From the NCBI GenBank assembly GCA_035610835.1, contig CM069458.1, positions 32,947,449-33,011,448 on the forward strand: 64,000 bases of DNA. Reading direction: 5' to 3'. This document shows, piece after piece, positions 40,701-51,469 of this stretch. Below the pieces are notes generated by a model. That model had not been told where the DNA came from and did not search any database. It saw only the letters and a list, made by a program, of their open reading frames with translations. The translations under genes were made by a program, and so were the position numbers. This stretch comes from Ophiura sarsii (taxonomy: Eukaryota > Echinodermata > Ophiuroidea > Amphilepidida > Ophiuridae). Each line of letters begins with the position of its first letter. Positions within the stretch are counted from its first letter, which is position 1.

Positions 40701-43700
40701 ACCAACATATTACGCAAATGAAAAAAGAGACTTTTTTAAAAAGCACTGGGTTCATTCATAGCATGATGCAAAATCATTTGTAACACATCATGACATGGGA
40801 TCCCACATGGGATACATCTTGCCATACAGGCCCATTTTAAAACAGTGCAATATAGCTTAAAATTACAATATTTGAAAGAAAATCAGTAATTTCACTGGGT
40901 AAAACACTCGAGGGTGAAATATCCAAATTTGTATTAGAACAGTGTTTTTAAGGGGAGACTGAAGATGAGAATATGTGAAATTTGGGTATTTTGGTCATTT
41001 TAGTGTTTCTACATTTTAAAAATCTATAGGATTTTAGCTTTTATTTGCTTTTTATTTGAAAAAAATCGGACATTTGGTTCGAAAACTGCTTATTCAAAGG
41101 GAACAAAGTGACGCTTATTGTGACGCGAATTGAATTTTTCCTATACGAATACATGTAATGTATTTCCTTTGTATTGTATTGTTTTCAAGGGGCGATATTT
41201 AAGGAATTGTAGAATAAAAAATAATTGCACATTAAATTAACATTTGTTTTCATTGCAGATTGTGTTTATAATTACTCAAATTAATATTGTAGATGAAAAT
41301 AAGATTTTGGAGCATCTAATTTGCATAATTGCTTCTAAATTTACATATTCAGTGTTTCTAAACTTAAAATGGCGATTTCTGCTATAAGCGATTTGACGCG
41401 TGCTTAAATCAAGCGCGCAGCTTTTCTCGGTAACGGTATGTCCAATTGTTCTGAAACTTGGTACATGGGATAATGATATTTATATCTTGAATTACCCAGA
41501 GCGAAATTTGAAAACAAATAATTTAACCTTGAAAAATGTGACGTTTTGTACTTTTTTCGCAAAAATTCCGGATTATGCGAGTTTTACCGTATCGTTACGT
41601 AACCAATTCGCAATTTAATAAAAAATCGCTCTGGGTAATTCAAGATACACTTACTGCCAACCCATATACCAAATGTTTAAACAATTGAACAAACCGTTAT
41701 CGTAAAAAGCTGCGCGCAAATTGTGCTGTTTAAATCCAAGATGGCCGCCGTTGCCATGGCAACGGTGTCCGAAACTACTTTTTTGTGTGCGTAAAATGAA
41801 AAGTTTTTGGCAGACACTTCATCACAACAAATTTGGAGTATGTGGGTTTAGTACTTTAGAAAATCACATTTTCATCTTCAGTCTCCCCTTAAAGCAGTAA
41901 AACAATGTAATCTCCATAATTCTTCACTCTTGAGTAACATTTTCAAGGATGAATTTCAAAAGTGAAGGGTATTTCACTCTTTGTATGGGGTGAGTGGAAA
42001 ATACAAAAAATGGTTTGCTTTTTTGCAAAAAAATCCCTAAACATGGGGTTTGAATTTTCTGGAAATTCCCTAATAATGGGGTCACCTTTTACAAATCAGT
42101 CTATTTTCGTGAAAAATTGTATATTTTTGTGAAAAACATTTGCGAAAATTGGGTCTATAATGAAGCAAAATCCTTAGAAATGGTACCGTATTTTCCAAAA
42201 ACACCCTTAAAAATGGGTAGGGTTTTTTGAACCTCCAGCCGCACACCCCCGACCAAACCAAATCCGAGTACCAGGGGCGGATCCAGGGGAGGGGCGGAGG
42301 GGGCGCGCACCCCCCGGTAAAAAAATCGACCAAAAAAAAAAAAAAAGGGAAAAGAGAGAGGGAGAGGAAAGGGGGAAGGGGAAGAGAAAGGGAGAAAGAG
42401 CCTTTAATTGATCGACGGATTGGTGAATAAAATAACGTTATGTCGTGATATACACGTAGGCCTATATAGGCGGCCGCCCCACTTTTTTGTAAAGAAAGAA
42501 AAAAAGAAGGGGAAAAAAAGAGAAGAAACGGAGGAAAGGGATTGCTTTTCATAAAATATTGGTCAAAAGTATACACCAGATCGCAGCAAATGAGTTCGAA
42601 AATTGAAAATGTTTCTACTTCTGAGCCCAGACTCCCCCCTGTTCGAGCTTTTAAACCATGTATTTAAATCAAGAATATATATCAGTTATGCTCAACTTCT
42701 TTCGTGTATTGAAAGAAGAAAAAAAATTATTGGAAATGAAGAGGTGGCTTTTCAATAAAATGTTGGTCAAAAGTATAGGCCTACACCAGATCGCACCAAA
42801 TGATTTTTAAAATTGAATTTGTTTTTAATTCTGAGGGGACCCCTGTTCGACCTTTAAACCATGTATAGATATTTAAATCAAGAAAATATATCAGTTATGC
42901 TCAACTTCTTTCGTGTATTGATAAAAAAACAAAATAACACTTCAGCTGCATGGAAATCAATTCTGAATGAGTATATCGCCCCATTTGGTGGTGAGTTAAT
43001 ATTCCATTGTAATATTCATCCAACTCAAATTCATAAATGGAATAATATTCCAATATTTTATAAGGATATGCTGAAGTCGTATTTTGATTTTATTATGCCT
43101 GACAAAAATGGTCATCTTCAACAATGTGTATGGAATAACCAATATATTTGTATCAATCATAAGCCTTTTTACTATAAGCATTTTTCCAGGTGTGGTATGA
43201 ATATGATCTCTGATTTATATAATACAAATGGTAAAATTATTCCCTTTGATGTTTGGACTAAACGTGGGGTTGCTAATAAATATTACATGAATTGGAGAAG
43301 CATTGTTGATGCTATTCCAGCTTCTTGGAAGCAAGATTTTAAAATTGGCTTTAAACGGGACCTTTGTAAAAAAAAGGTTTCATATTGACGCACGAGAATA
43401 ATGAGTCTCACATTGACAATATGACATCCAAAATCATCTATCGTATTCTAGTCCAGAGAATTCAGGAACCTCCTACATCCCAGGTGAAATACAAAAATGA
43501 GCTTAATGTGATTGACAATGAATGGAGTAGTATTTACCTTATGCCGTTTAAGGCATGTCATGATGTTAGGACAAGAATTTTCCAATACAAGATTAATTTG
43601 AATTGCTTAATGACTAATAGTAGATTATTTAGGATGAAAATTGTTGATAATGTGAATTGTACTTTATGCATTAACTTCCCTGAGACTTTAAAGCATATTT

Positions 43701-46700
43701 TTTGGGATTGTGCTCATGCCATTAACATCTGGGACGAATTTAAAATATGGTTTGATTTCAACATGAATTTTAATATTGTTCTTGATTACAAGAACATACT
43801 GGTTGGCATTGGCAAAGGAGGAGACTGTAGTGCATTAATTAACTTATGCCTAATACTTATCAAAAAGGTTATCTATGATAGCAGATATCAAAATTGAATA
43901 CCTTCAATTCTTGCATTTAAGTATTTAATTAAGTTTCATTATAAACTTGAGAAACAGATCTCTACCAGCAACAACACAATGTATAAATTCATTGATAAAT
44001 GGACAAAATTAGAAAAGTTTTGTGAGGAGTAAAAAAATAAAAAATAATAATAATTGTATATATGCTTTATTTTTAAGCTTTATTTTATACTTATTGATGT
44101 GCTTATTCATGTAACCCAGGTGTGTATACTGTATGTTGTTATCTTTCTATTACCGTATTGTAACTGTATGTGATTTGTTTATATGTTGTTGTTTTTTTGA
44201 GCGAAATAAAAACAGTAAAGAGAAGAAAAAAAATGTATTTAAATCAAGAATATATATCAGTTATGCTCAACTTCTTTCGTGTATTGAAAAAAAGATATAT
44301 ATTTATTGGAAATGAAGAGGTGGCTTTTCAATAAAATGTTGGTCAAAAGTATACACCAGATCGCACCAAATGATTTTTAAAATTGAATTTGTTTTTAATT
44401 CTGAGGGGACCCCTGTTCGACCTTTAAACCATGTATATTTAAATCAAGAAAATATATCAGTTATGCTCAACTTCTTTCGTGTATTGATAAAAAACAAAAT
44501 ATTTAATGGAAATGAAGAGGTGGCTTTTCAATAAAATGTTGGTCAAAAGTATACACCAGATCGCACCAAATTAGTTCGAAAATTGAAGAAAAAAAATCTA
44601 CTTCTGAGGGGGGCACATCCCCCCTCAGACTCCCCCTGTTCGACCTTTTAAACCTAATTCAAGAAAATATATCAGTAATATGCTCGACTTCTTTCGTGTA
44701 TTGATAAAAAACAAAATATTTTATGGAAATGAAGAGGTGGCTTTTCAATAAAATTTTGGTCAAAAGTATACACCAGATCGCACCAAATGAGTTCGAAAAT
44801 TGAAATTTTTTCTACTTCTGAGGGGGGCACATCCCCCCTCACACTCCCCCCTGTCCGAGCAGAGTTCGGAGGGCATTGCTGCGCACCGCATTGGATAGTC
44901 CACCAACACAAAATTCAAGATTTTTCATCTTCTTTTTAGCCCCCCAGTAAATTCAATCTCTGGCTCCGCCCCTGAGTACCCCCACCCTCCCCCCCGGCTT
45001 TTGATATGATGGAGCTTTGTTAGCAAGATTGGAACCAGCAACTTTTCAAATAGGGTGTCACAAAAGTAATGAAATCCGGATGCGTGGTGCTATGGAAATG
45101 GCCGGAAAACCAAGTTAATAAAACCATTTTAATACTCAATTTGGAAATCTGGGATACTGCCCTTGACACTGCCAAATGGTTCATTTATCAACTGCCCTTG
45201 ACACTGCCAAATTGTTCTTTTATTGTGACTATGAAATCACTATTTCCGTGTGGGGTATGTATGTTATAAATAATGCTTTTGTGCATGAATGGTGTATTGT
45301 GTGTGTGTCATTTTAGTTTTAACTTTTGGGTTTTATGACTGTCATTTCAAAATGGTAACTTTGATTGTACCTTAACTTTAACAATGTTGTGTGAGTGGGG
45401 AATACATTAGGATAGGGTAAGGTCAACAATGGTCATTTAAAGGTTAGATTTACAAATGGTTTCAATTGGCCTAAAACCTGATGACATTGACAACAAACCA
45501 TGGGAGCACCATGGAGGGAGCACCATGCAGGGGTCAGGTCAAAAGTCATCAAGAAATCAAAATTTTAGAATGTGCTCTATGGCCTTAACCAGTTCACTGC
45601 GCGTCCCATCACACGACGGGGCAAACTGTGTGCAGCGCTGTGCGTATCCCATCACACGACGGGACAAAGTACCGCATTGGTATATCTCGCCGCATGCGAC
45701 TCCACAAATGCTAATACAGACAACCGCATATCAAAATTTACCTTAGAATATTTGCCAACTGATGGCGCTATTTTCTATGCCCGTGTGTGAGAATATCAAC
45801 CTCGTTGTTGACCATCAAAGTTCAGCTAATTATTGAAAAAGAACGGCGAATGCACCAGCAGGAGCGACTGCATGGTTCCCCGTTTGATTGGGATGGTTAA
45901 AGGTCATCCAAGTGTCAAATCATGAAATTATTCTAATTTTCATCAATCTAAGACACTTAGGCCAAAGCAGATACATGTAGCTTCAGGCCAAAGCAGATAC
46001 ATGTATGTTGCTTCATTTGAAATTCACCTTGTTATTACAGATCTGAAACTTAGAAAGTTATATTTTCTCTACATAAAACTCAGGGTAATTTTTGAAAAAG
46101 AACATTTGTTATTTAAAAATCAAACACTCATTACATGTACATGTATTAATAATTTTATCTTCTTCTCTCACTGTAGATTTCCTACCACACGTTCCCATTC
46201 GATGAAACAGAAAGCCTGGCATGGTTGAAGAGTATATGTGCTGCTGACAAATCTCACATAGAACTGTTTCCAAACAGTCGCGTCTGCTCCAGACATTTTG
46301 TTGACGACGACTATGTCCCCAACGTACAAAATGGTTGCAACCGGCTAAAACCGGGCGCGGTGCCGACGGTATTCGCATGGACTTCGATGGAGAATGGCGA
46401 CGTGGAAGAAATGGCTGGTCTTACGTCGGACGAAGCTGGTTTCACTGTGCACGTCGCGAGGAAGAATGTTGGAGAGGATATTTCTGCCAGGGAGGCAGCC
46501 GCTGCTTCCAATGCTCTGGTGTCCAATATGACTAGCGGCACGGCGATAGATTTAAGATCAACCGGCAACGCATTCATTGCCCTTCAGTCTCCGCAGAGAC
46601 TGGCCATGGCGAACAATGCATCCGGTGCTAACAATGCTAGCGGTAGCGGTGTTGAAACAAACTCTCATCCCATGGAAGTTTCCCAGCAATCGGTGGAGTG

Positions 46701-49700
46701 TCCGAATTGCGATGCGCTCGAAGCGGAGCTGTCGAGGGCGTCTGTGGAGCTGACTAATTTACAGCGGGAGAAACTGCTGCTTCATGCCAAATGTGCCGAA
46801 CTGGAGGACGAAGTCCAGAAGATCCATGTGTATTGTAAACAACTCAAGGCCTTGAATGGTAGGTGATTGATGGTGTATTATTATTAGCCTCCAAACGTTT
46901 TGAGAAATAGGTTTCACACACCTGTCTGCCAAATGGGTCGGGTAAAAGACTTGTCAGCATGTTCTGTGTATCGCATAAATGGGGTGCATGGTGCCAAAAT
47001 GAGAGTTAAATTGCTCCAGCGAGTCTTATGATAGCAGAATATTTTGCCATAGAACATTTTACAAATTCTTGGGTGGTTGACCACCTTTGGGGGTAATTCC
47101 CTACTTTATTGCTTGTAGCATTTAAATGAAGCATCTCCCGAGTTTATTGCATTCTTCAGGTGGGATGAGAAAAATATGATCTTTCTGCCAAAGTCTCAAT
47201 TTTGATGGGAAAAAGGGAATTTGATCGGGTTACATCACACCATGAACATATAGTACTTTTGTGGGCTTTTCTATCATCTTGAATGGCCAAATTTGAGAGA
47301 AACAAACCAAAACACTAAGATGACCATGCACAATTCCTCTCTGACTGCAACTTTCTTGCGGAAGTGCTATATTTCATCCAGACCATCATTTATCTTCTTG
47401 AGACAACTAACCAATATATCTATGATTTGTAAATAAATCATGTGATTTAACAGCTAATCCTTTATCCATATGGCCTGGCAAAAGTAGCACTCACCTTTAG
47501 TTGTAGACCCTTTAAGACATTTAAAAAAAACCCTTTCATTTGATTAGCTTGTCCTTTTATACATCCAATATTTCAGATCATCTCCAAATGGTAAACGCCG
47601 TAGAACGTGAGGAGAAAGCCAAGCGTGTAATGGAGTCAGAGTTGGCGGCAGCAACAGCATCTCTACAGAATCACAACTATCAGCCGGAACTCTCACCACA
47701 AGCAACTCAATCATCTATACCGCAGATTGCATTGCAGCAAATGGCCATTGTTGGCAAGGGGAGGAGGAAGCAGTCCAAGCCGATGAAGAGACCAAGAGAA
47801 GAAGGTATTGTTTTTCTCTTTATGCATCTACTGACAATTATAGCAATGAGTTGTCATGTTCATGGTCTTATCAATCATATTTAGGACATGATATCAATAG
47901 AATACACATCACATGTACATTAGCTATAATTATTTCTCTTAACAATATCATTGCTGTTCTGTCAAAACCTCGTATCTCCATTTGGCCCTTCAGCATGTAT
48001 AAAGTTATACTGCTTATGTATAACCTTTGGGCAGTTTGCTTTAAACATGTTCAAGGGCCAAACACAGATCTATCAAAATCTTATAAATGCTCTTGCCCCT
48101 GAAAACGTATCAATAAACACTTCCTATGCATAACCGTTGGGCAGTTTTACTTTATACATGCTGAGGGGCCCGAAAAACATACCAAGGTTTTGGCAGAACA
48201 GTGATGATGTGGGATGTGATCAATATTGTTTTTCGAGACTTGCGACATCTTAGACCAAAGATCAAGTCCAAGACCACTAGATGAAGTCTAAAACCAAGAA
48301 CGAGACTGAGATTGAGACTTTTCATTCCCTAGACCAAGACCAGGCCTAAAAGACACAGATCTTTGGCAGCAGAGACCTAGACCTAAACAGAGATCTTGCT
48401 GCAACTTTGTATACCGGACTTTGCACTAATTTTACTTAATCGCATCACAAATAAACACACAAAGGCTATCAATGTGTTGATAATTGGAGCACTCATTGTA
48501 TAGTATTCCATACTTGAATGGGTCCAGTACTAATAAAATTCACTTTATATTGTTACATCATTTCTATTCAGGCGGCACTCCAGACATGCTTAATGGTGAC
48601 CATTCCAATGGTAGCGCAGACGCTGATCAACCTAGTAGAGCGACAAAGGTACCTGCCTTAGATGAATCGGGATTGGACATTGAATGTACAGACGCAAGCA
48701 CTCAGACGGCCATCGAGGGAAATGACATATCAGGTATGAAGGATGAAAACGATCTACTGTCCGGCGTTTTGACGGACGAGAGAAGACTTCATCGGACACT
48801 CTTCGTGAAGAGCATCTTGACAACCAACGAGAATGTCAAGACTTTCACCGGTATCCCAACTAAGGAAGGTCTGGAGATTCTCTTTGAGGTACTGATGGAT
48901 CCGGAAATGATGAATCTTCACTGGCAAGCGCGGCCGGGTGACACGCTGATGGCGGCGCAGAAAAAAGCGTACCTATCCATCAACAGGAGAGGAATGAGCT
49001 CATTGAGTCCATTCCACGACTTCCTCATCACCCTGATACGGCTCAATCTGGGTCTGAAACATGTTGTGCTGTCTAGCTTGTTTGGTTGCTCCACCGCAAA
49101 GACGTCGACGGTCTGCAGGTCGTGGATAGAGTACATGAGGGGAGTGCGAGAGAATACCATGATCGGTAAGCTACTGGCGCATCTACCGCTTGACGTTCAG
49201 AAGAGCGAACGTGTCGAGCAACACATGATCAGTCTACCGCCACTGGTGTCTGAATCCCAGTGGATAGGCATATGCAGGTCGTTCCTCGATAGGCACAAGA
49301 ATCTCTCATCGCCAGAAGCAGGTGCTGTTGTACCCAAGCAACCCGATCCACAGTTGTCTCCAGGGACCAGTTTAGGTCTCAAGGTCAAAGAGTGCAAAAC
49401 GGGGGCGGGGCTCGTTCTCGAAAACTATCACTCGCAAATCAAGCGGGAGCACCGTAAAAGCAACGCCCAATTACATGCAGCTATACAGAACACACTACCA
49501 CCGCTCGCCATCAAGCAAGAGCCGGGGTTGCTGCAGCAGCAACAGCAGTTATTTAGTCCAAATATCCTGGCTAATGCAGCAGCGGCGGCGGCACAAGTCA
49601 ATGGCAATAATATGATGTACCTTCTAGCCAACGGATGCGTGGTTCAAGACTATTCCAAGCTAGCTATGACAGTGCCTCAGTTTCAGAATCAGTTGCTGCC

Positions 49701-49950
49701 CTTCTCGTCGGTGGCGTCCATCCCGCCATCTCTGCAGGCTCTGGCACAAGTTGGGTTGACACCGACCATAGATCTGTCTGAAGCCACAGCGGCGGCTAAA
49801 GTTGAAATCGGTGCAGCGGCAGCAACGGCAGCTGATCAAGCTAAAGCCATCGGAGCAGTTGCATCCACGGAGGATCTAGCGAGGGCTTTTGGTATTGAAG
49901 CGGTAGGTGGGTTGATTCAGACGGCAAAAATTGAGCCGGAAGAGTCATAA
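34648..49950 (+). CDS. THAP-coiled coil-transposase HTH protein, four exons, 799 aa
   Basis: Seen: exons 34648-34758, 46177-46858, 47577-47804 and 48572-49950 have GT-AG borders and consistent phases (2400 nt including TAA). Residues 12-103 form a C2CH THAP zinc finger (C14/C18/C74/H77, W53, closing GAVPTVF). A coiled coil lies at ~215-264, a basic NLS-like GKGRRKQSKPMKRPREE near 325-340, and ~432-529 match the helix-turn-helix of Harbinger/ISL2EU transposases (FTGIPT..., LSPFHDFLITLIRLNLGL). The tail is Q/A-rich with IKQEP and IKREH SUMO-type motifs. Known: autonomous ISL2EU-type transposases can combine THAP, HTH and a DDE nuclease. Here the nuclease is missing. Inference: a nuclear, domesticated DNA-binding regulator. 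A gene symbol cannot be assigned. A truncated transposase pseudogene is less likely given intact exons and introns. Confidence 0.88.
35121..35446. mobile_element. TTAA MITE family C, copy 1
   Basis: Starts TTAAAGGGGCATTTAGAGAT. The right end is GTGTCCCTTTAC (decayed TTAA). Interior GCGCCCTCAATTA and AAAACTGGGATTTG are shared with 50460-50784. Confidence 0.7.
35861..36124. mobile_element. MITE with AAGTTGACTTGCCCTT inverted ends
   Basis: Left arm 35861-35899, right arm 36091-36124, imperfect 33-bp inverted repeat. A/T-rich interior. Confidence 0.7.
37018..37168 (-). repeat. Two tandem tRNA-like modules (composite SINE)
   Basis: Minus strand: module 1 has TGGCTTAGTACTC and a perfect box B GGTTCGAGCC. 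Module 2, 60 nt on, has TGGCACAGCAT, a CTTTCAC loop (UUC, Glu-like) and GGTTCAATTCC. Acceptor stems do not pair, so not functional tRNAs. Confidence 0.55.
37205..37241. mobile_element. Solo end of the 14452-15020 family
   Basis: CTTGTAATGACCACTGGATG and GAGCACCCCGGG match the terminal repeat of that element. Confidence 0.6.
37318..37697. mobile_element. TTAA MITE family C, copy 2
   Basis: Perfect ends TTAAAGGGGCATTGAGAGAT in inverted orientation, 380 bp. The interior holds a perfect 32-bp palindrome (37509-37540) centred on TATGATCATA. Confidence 0.85.
38880..39180 (-). repeat. Dispersed repeat, copy 2
   Basis: Reverse-complement relative of 32690-33000. Confidence 0.7.
39486..40123. mobile_element. 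Tc1/mariner-like element, internally deleted
   Basis: ~26-bp TIR starting CGGTGTGCCATATATTCGTG at both ends, flanked by TA (39484-39485, 40124-40125). Contains a transposase remnant on the minus strand. Confidence 0.88.
39655..39910 (-). pseudogene. Tc1/mariner transposase C-terminal remnant
   Basis: Minus strand reads QWPGNSPDMDPVEKLWAILK, the conserved block around the third acidic residue of Tc1/mariner DDE/D transposases (P-x-x-S-P-D-x-x-P-x-E). An in-frame TAG follows after RVKRVW, and then a frame resumes as ELDQNKDLLASLVDKNWTER. The N-terminal DNA-binding half and the first two catalytic residues are missing, so it is inactive. Confidence 0.8.
40948..41892. mobile_element. 945-bp TTAA-flanked element (GGGGAGACTGAAGATGA ends)
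   Basis: TTAA at both borders and a ~17-bp perfect TIR. A second inverted repeat inside runs 41408-41714 (GCGCGCAGCTTTT... ). There is a perfect X-box-like palindrome at 41750-41763. Confidence 0.82.
41750..41763. promoter_or_regulatory. Perfect RFX X-box-like palindrome GTTGCCATGGCAAC
   Basis: A 14-bp palindrome matching the RFX consensus, preceded by AAGATGGCCGCC (YY1-like) at 41739-41750. It lies inside a transposon in THAP intron 1. Function unknown. Confidence 0.5.
42936..44032 (+). pseudogene. LINE ORF2 C-terminal fragment, broken
   Basis: Only the region after the RT domain is present. An A-run near 43368-43375 has eight As where copy 1 has nine, shifting the frame. Further on, CGA has become TGA at 43895-43897. 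The CTLC...HIFWDC knuckle remains recognisable. It cannot make a functional product. Confidence 0.92.
42936..44233 (+). mobile_element. LINE copy 2, strongly 5'-truncated
   Basis: Collinear with 10015-11297 of LINE copy 1 and nearly identical, ending in the same A-rich tail. Inserted in a 205-bp unit of the surrounding element. Confidence 0.92.
44980..46176. other. THAP intron 1, right part
   Basis: Short direct duplications: ACTGCCCTTGACACTGCCAA (45159, 45192), CCCATCACACGACGGG (45605, 45648) and AGGCCAAAGCAGATACATGT (45958, 45985). No exon recognised. Confidence 0.5.
46177..46858 (+). CDS. THAP gene exon 2 (rest of THAP finger, coiled coil)
   Basis: Acceptor CTCTCACTGTAG, phase 0. It starts ISYHTFPFDETESLAWLKSI and includes RVCSRHF and LKPGAVPTVF. 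It then has a Ser/Ala/Asn-rich linker, CPNC, and a heptad-rich segment LEAELSRASVELTNLQREKL. Donor GTAGGT after the first base of an Asp codon. Confidence 0.92.
46859..47576. other. THAP intron 2
   Basis: Contains a diverged relative of the 19921-20274 MITE at about 47070-47220. Confidence 0.4.
47577..47804 (+). CDS. THAP gene exon 3 (linker with NLS-like basic run)
   Basis: Acceptor AATATTTCAG. It continues DHLQMVNAVEREEKAKRVME (end of the coiled coil), a Gln-rich linker, and GKGRRKQSKPMKRPREE. Donor GTATTG, phase 1. 228 nt. Confidence 0.9.
47946..48208. mobile_element. Foldback MITE (CTGTTCTGTCAAAACCT ends), copy 1 in THAP intron 3
   Basis: Inverted ends ATCATYRCTGTTCTGYCAAA. The interior is itself partly palindromic (CCTATGTATAACC..GGGCAG). 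Second copy at 56780-57046. Confidence 0.8.
48209..48420. repeat. Degenerate GAGACC/AAGACC-rich tract
   Basis: Irregular recurrences of AGACCAAGA, AGACTGAGA and AGACCTAGA in THAP intron 3. Confidence 0.6.
48572..49950 (+). CDS. THAP gene exon 4 (HTH domain and regulatory tail, stop)
   Basis: Acceptor TTTCTATTCAG, then GGTPDMLNGD. The transposase-type HTH spans 48847-49140. Directly after it, LPLDVQKSERVEQHM occupies the place where Harbinger/ISL2EU proteins enter the DDE domain, and then the sequence diverges. The tail has QQQQQ, poly-Ala runs, IKQEP and the end AKIEPEES. TAA at 49948-49950. GC content is higher than the surroundings. Confidence 0.93.
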
Positions 49951-50033
49951 TTCAGTTCAGTCCCAGAGTAACTCTGTAATAATGTTAGTAGGATAAAATG
50001 TCAAGCTACTTTTGTACACCTACATTTATTGCA

Positions 50034-50110
50034 GGGCTATAACTTCCGCGAAAATCCATGAATTGATTCTCGCAAAGATTTTCATACGCAAATTTGGGTG
50101 AATCAAGGGC
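50034..50110. mobile_element. Fragment related to the 39-1292 element
   Basis: CAGGGCTATAACTTCCGCGA, then ATTGATTCTCGCAAAG, as in that element's left arm. Lies in the THAP 3' flank. Confidence 0.45.
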
Positions 50111-50459
50111 TTGTTTCTTATAAACTTTATACACAGGAAAGATTTGGTATGCAGTAGGAATGATGTCAAGTCCAGAGTTAAATTAATACAGCAAATATTG
50201 TGTAATTGATGTTGTCCCAAAATAGTAGTGTATAATTCTAAAACGTGTGTAATCCGGGGTTTCAATATATACCGAGTTATCCATTTGATATGTAATTATC
50301 ATACAATATACCAACCAATGGTTGAGTTGGAATAAGCCCATCTTATCTATCAATAGGAACTTATATGAATTTGTATTATAAATCTAAAAATGTGTATGCT
50401 TCCTGTGTTTATCCCCAAATGGAAATGCCCCAATATATGATTCTAACTATTAAGACGGC

Positions 50460-50784
50460 TTAAAGGGACATTAAGTGGTGTTGAAAATTTTAAATGTTTA
50501 AAAATTTACTTCAGAATTCAATGAACATTAAAAATTGCCATTATTGTTGTTTCTACTAACAAAAACACAGCAAAACTTGATTAAAACAATATCATAGCTA
50601 TTTATTGAAAAACGCCCTCTATGCAAATATGGTTCGCGTTATGTATCACACGTACTGCAGGGGGATACTGTCGGACGTAAAATGCTCGTCCCGGCTGTAC
50701 GAGCATTTTTGAAAAATATACTAATCCCAGTTTTTATCATAATTGAGGGCGCAGCCTCCAACACATCTCTTAGTGTCCCTTTAA
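50460..50784. mobile_element. TTAA MITE family C, copy 3
   Basis: TTAA at both borders. The right end (reverse) TTAAAGGGACACTAAGAGAT matches copies 1 and 2. 325 bp. Confidence 0.8.
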
Positions 50785-51265
50785 TTCTTGACCGTCCTCT
50801 CCGATCAATTGGCTTTTGTTCCATATGCAGTCAATACGATGAGGTAGTGTATTATGACATTGTTCCAGTCCTGAATACATTTTCTGCATACTGAATTTAC
50901 TGATTTATAAATAAATGGGAAATAGATCCATTAGATGTACACATTCAAGAAAGACAACTCATTATATTTTACACAAAAACATAAAAAGGGTTTTGTTTAA
51001 CATGGAAACAAAAGAAAGGGTAAATTCTTAAGGGCATTCTATATACATTGGCCAGTCTGTTGTTCGTATTTAAATTGTAAAGTATTTGTTTGTTCGTTTT
51101 ATTTTTAAACTCTTCCATTGCCCTAATTTGAAATTAGTTGTATATATCATAATTCAAGACAATTAATTTGCCAAACAAGTAATAAAAATGGCAACATTTA
51201 TGGCACTTCGAGTATCATTTTTGGTCATGTCATACAGTTATTAATTTAAAGCAGCTGCTTATCAG

Positions 51266-51450
51266 ATTAACACTTTTCACGCGGCAGGCAGCTGCAGACC
51301 ACATTCCAAAATTTCACAATTGTTTTTAAAAATGTCAAAATTATTAAATTTCATGACCATATTTGGAATCACCGTGAGAAATGCATTGACATAAGTACAA
51401 ACAAGCCTAGTATTGGGTCAGTAATCCTCGAGATAGACTTTGAAAATTGT
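51266..51450 (+). repeat. Dispersed repeat R1, copy 1
   Basis: Shares CGGCAGGC..CTGCAGAC, TTTGGAATCAC and GTAATCCTYGAGA with 52640-52850 (reverse) and 63765-63955. Confidence 0.75.
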
Positions 51451-51469
51451 AGAAGGTTTCTGAATTTTT

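Larger units (their letters stand above)
42272..44974. mobile_element. CAGG-ended element with internal ~205-bp repeats and nested LINE
   Basis: Ends CAGGGGCGGATCCAG and CTGGCTCCGCCCCTG, TSD AGTAC at 42267-42271 and 44975-44979. The interior is a series of ~205-bp units (TATCAGTTATGCTCAACTTC, GAAGAGGTGGCTTTTCAATA, AGTATACACCAGATCGCACC). LINE copy 2 interrupts one unit. Confidence 0.72.

Noticed and set aside
42082..42576. Minus-strand Phe/Ser/Leu-rich frame
   Set aside because: Product of A/G-rich low-complexity sequence in the 42272-44974 element.
45456..45790. Plus-strand frames just before THAP exon 2 considered as its first exon
   Set aside because: No CxxC pair or donor in phase. The exon at 34648-34758 supplies both exactly.
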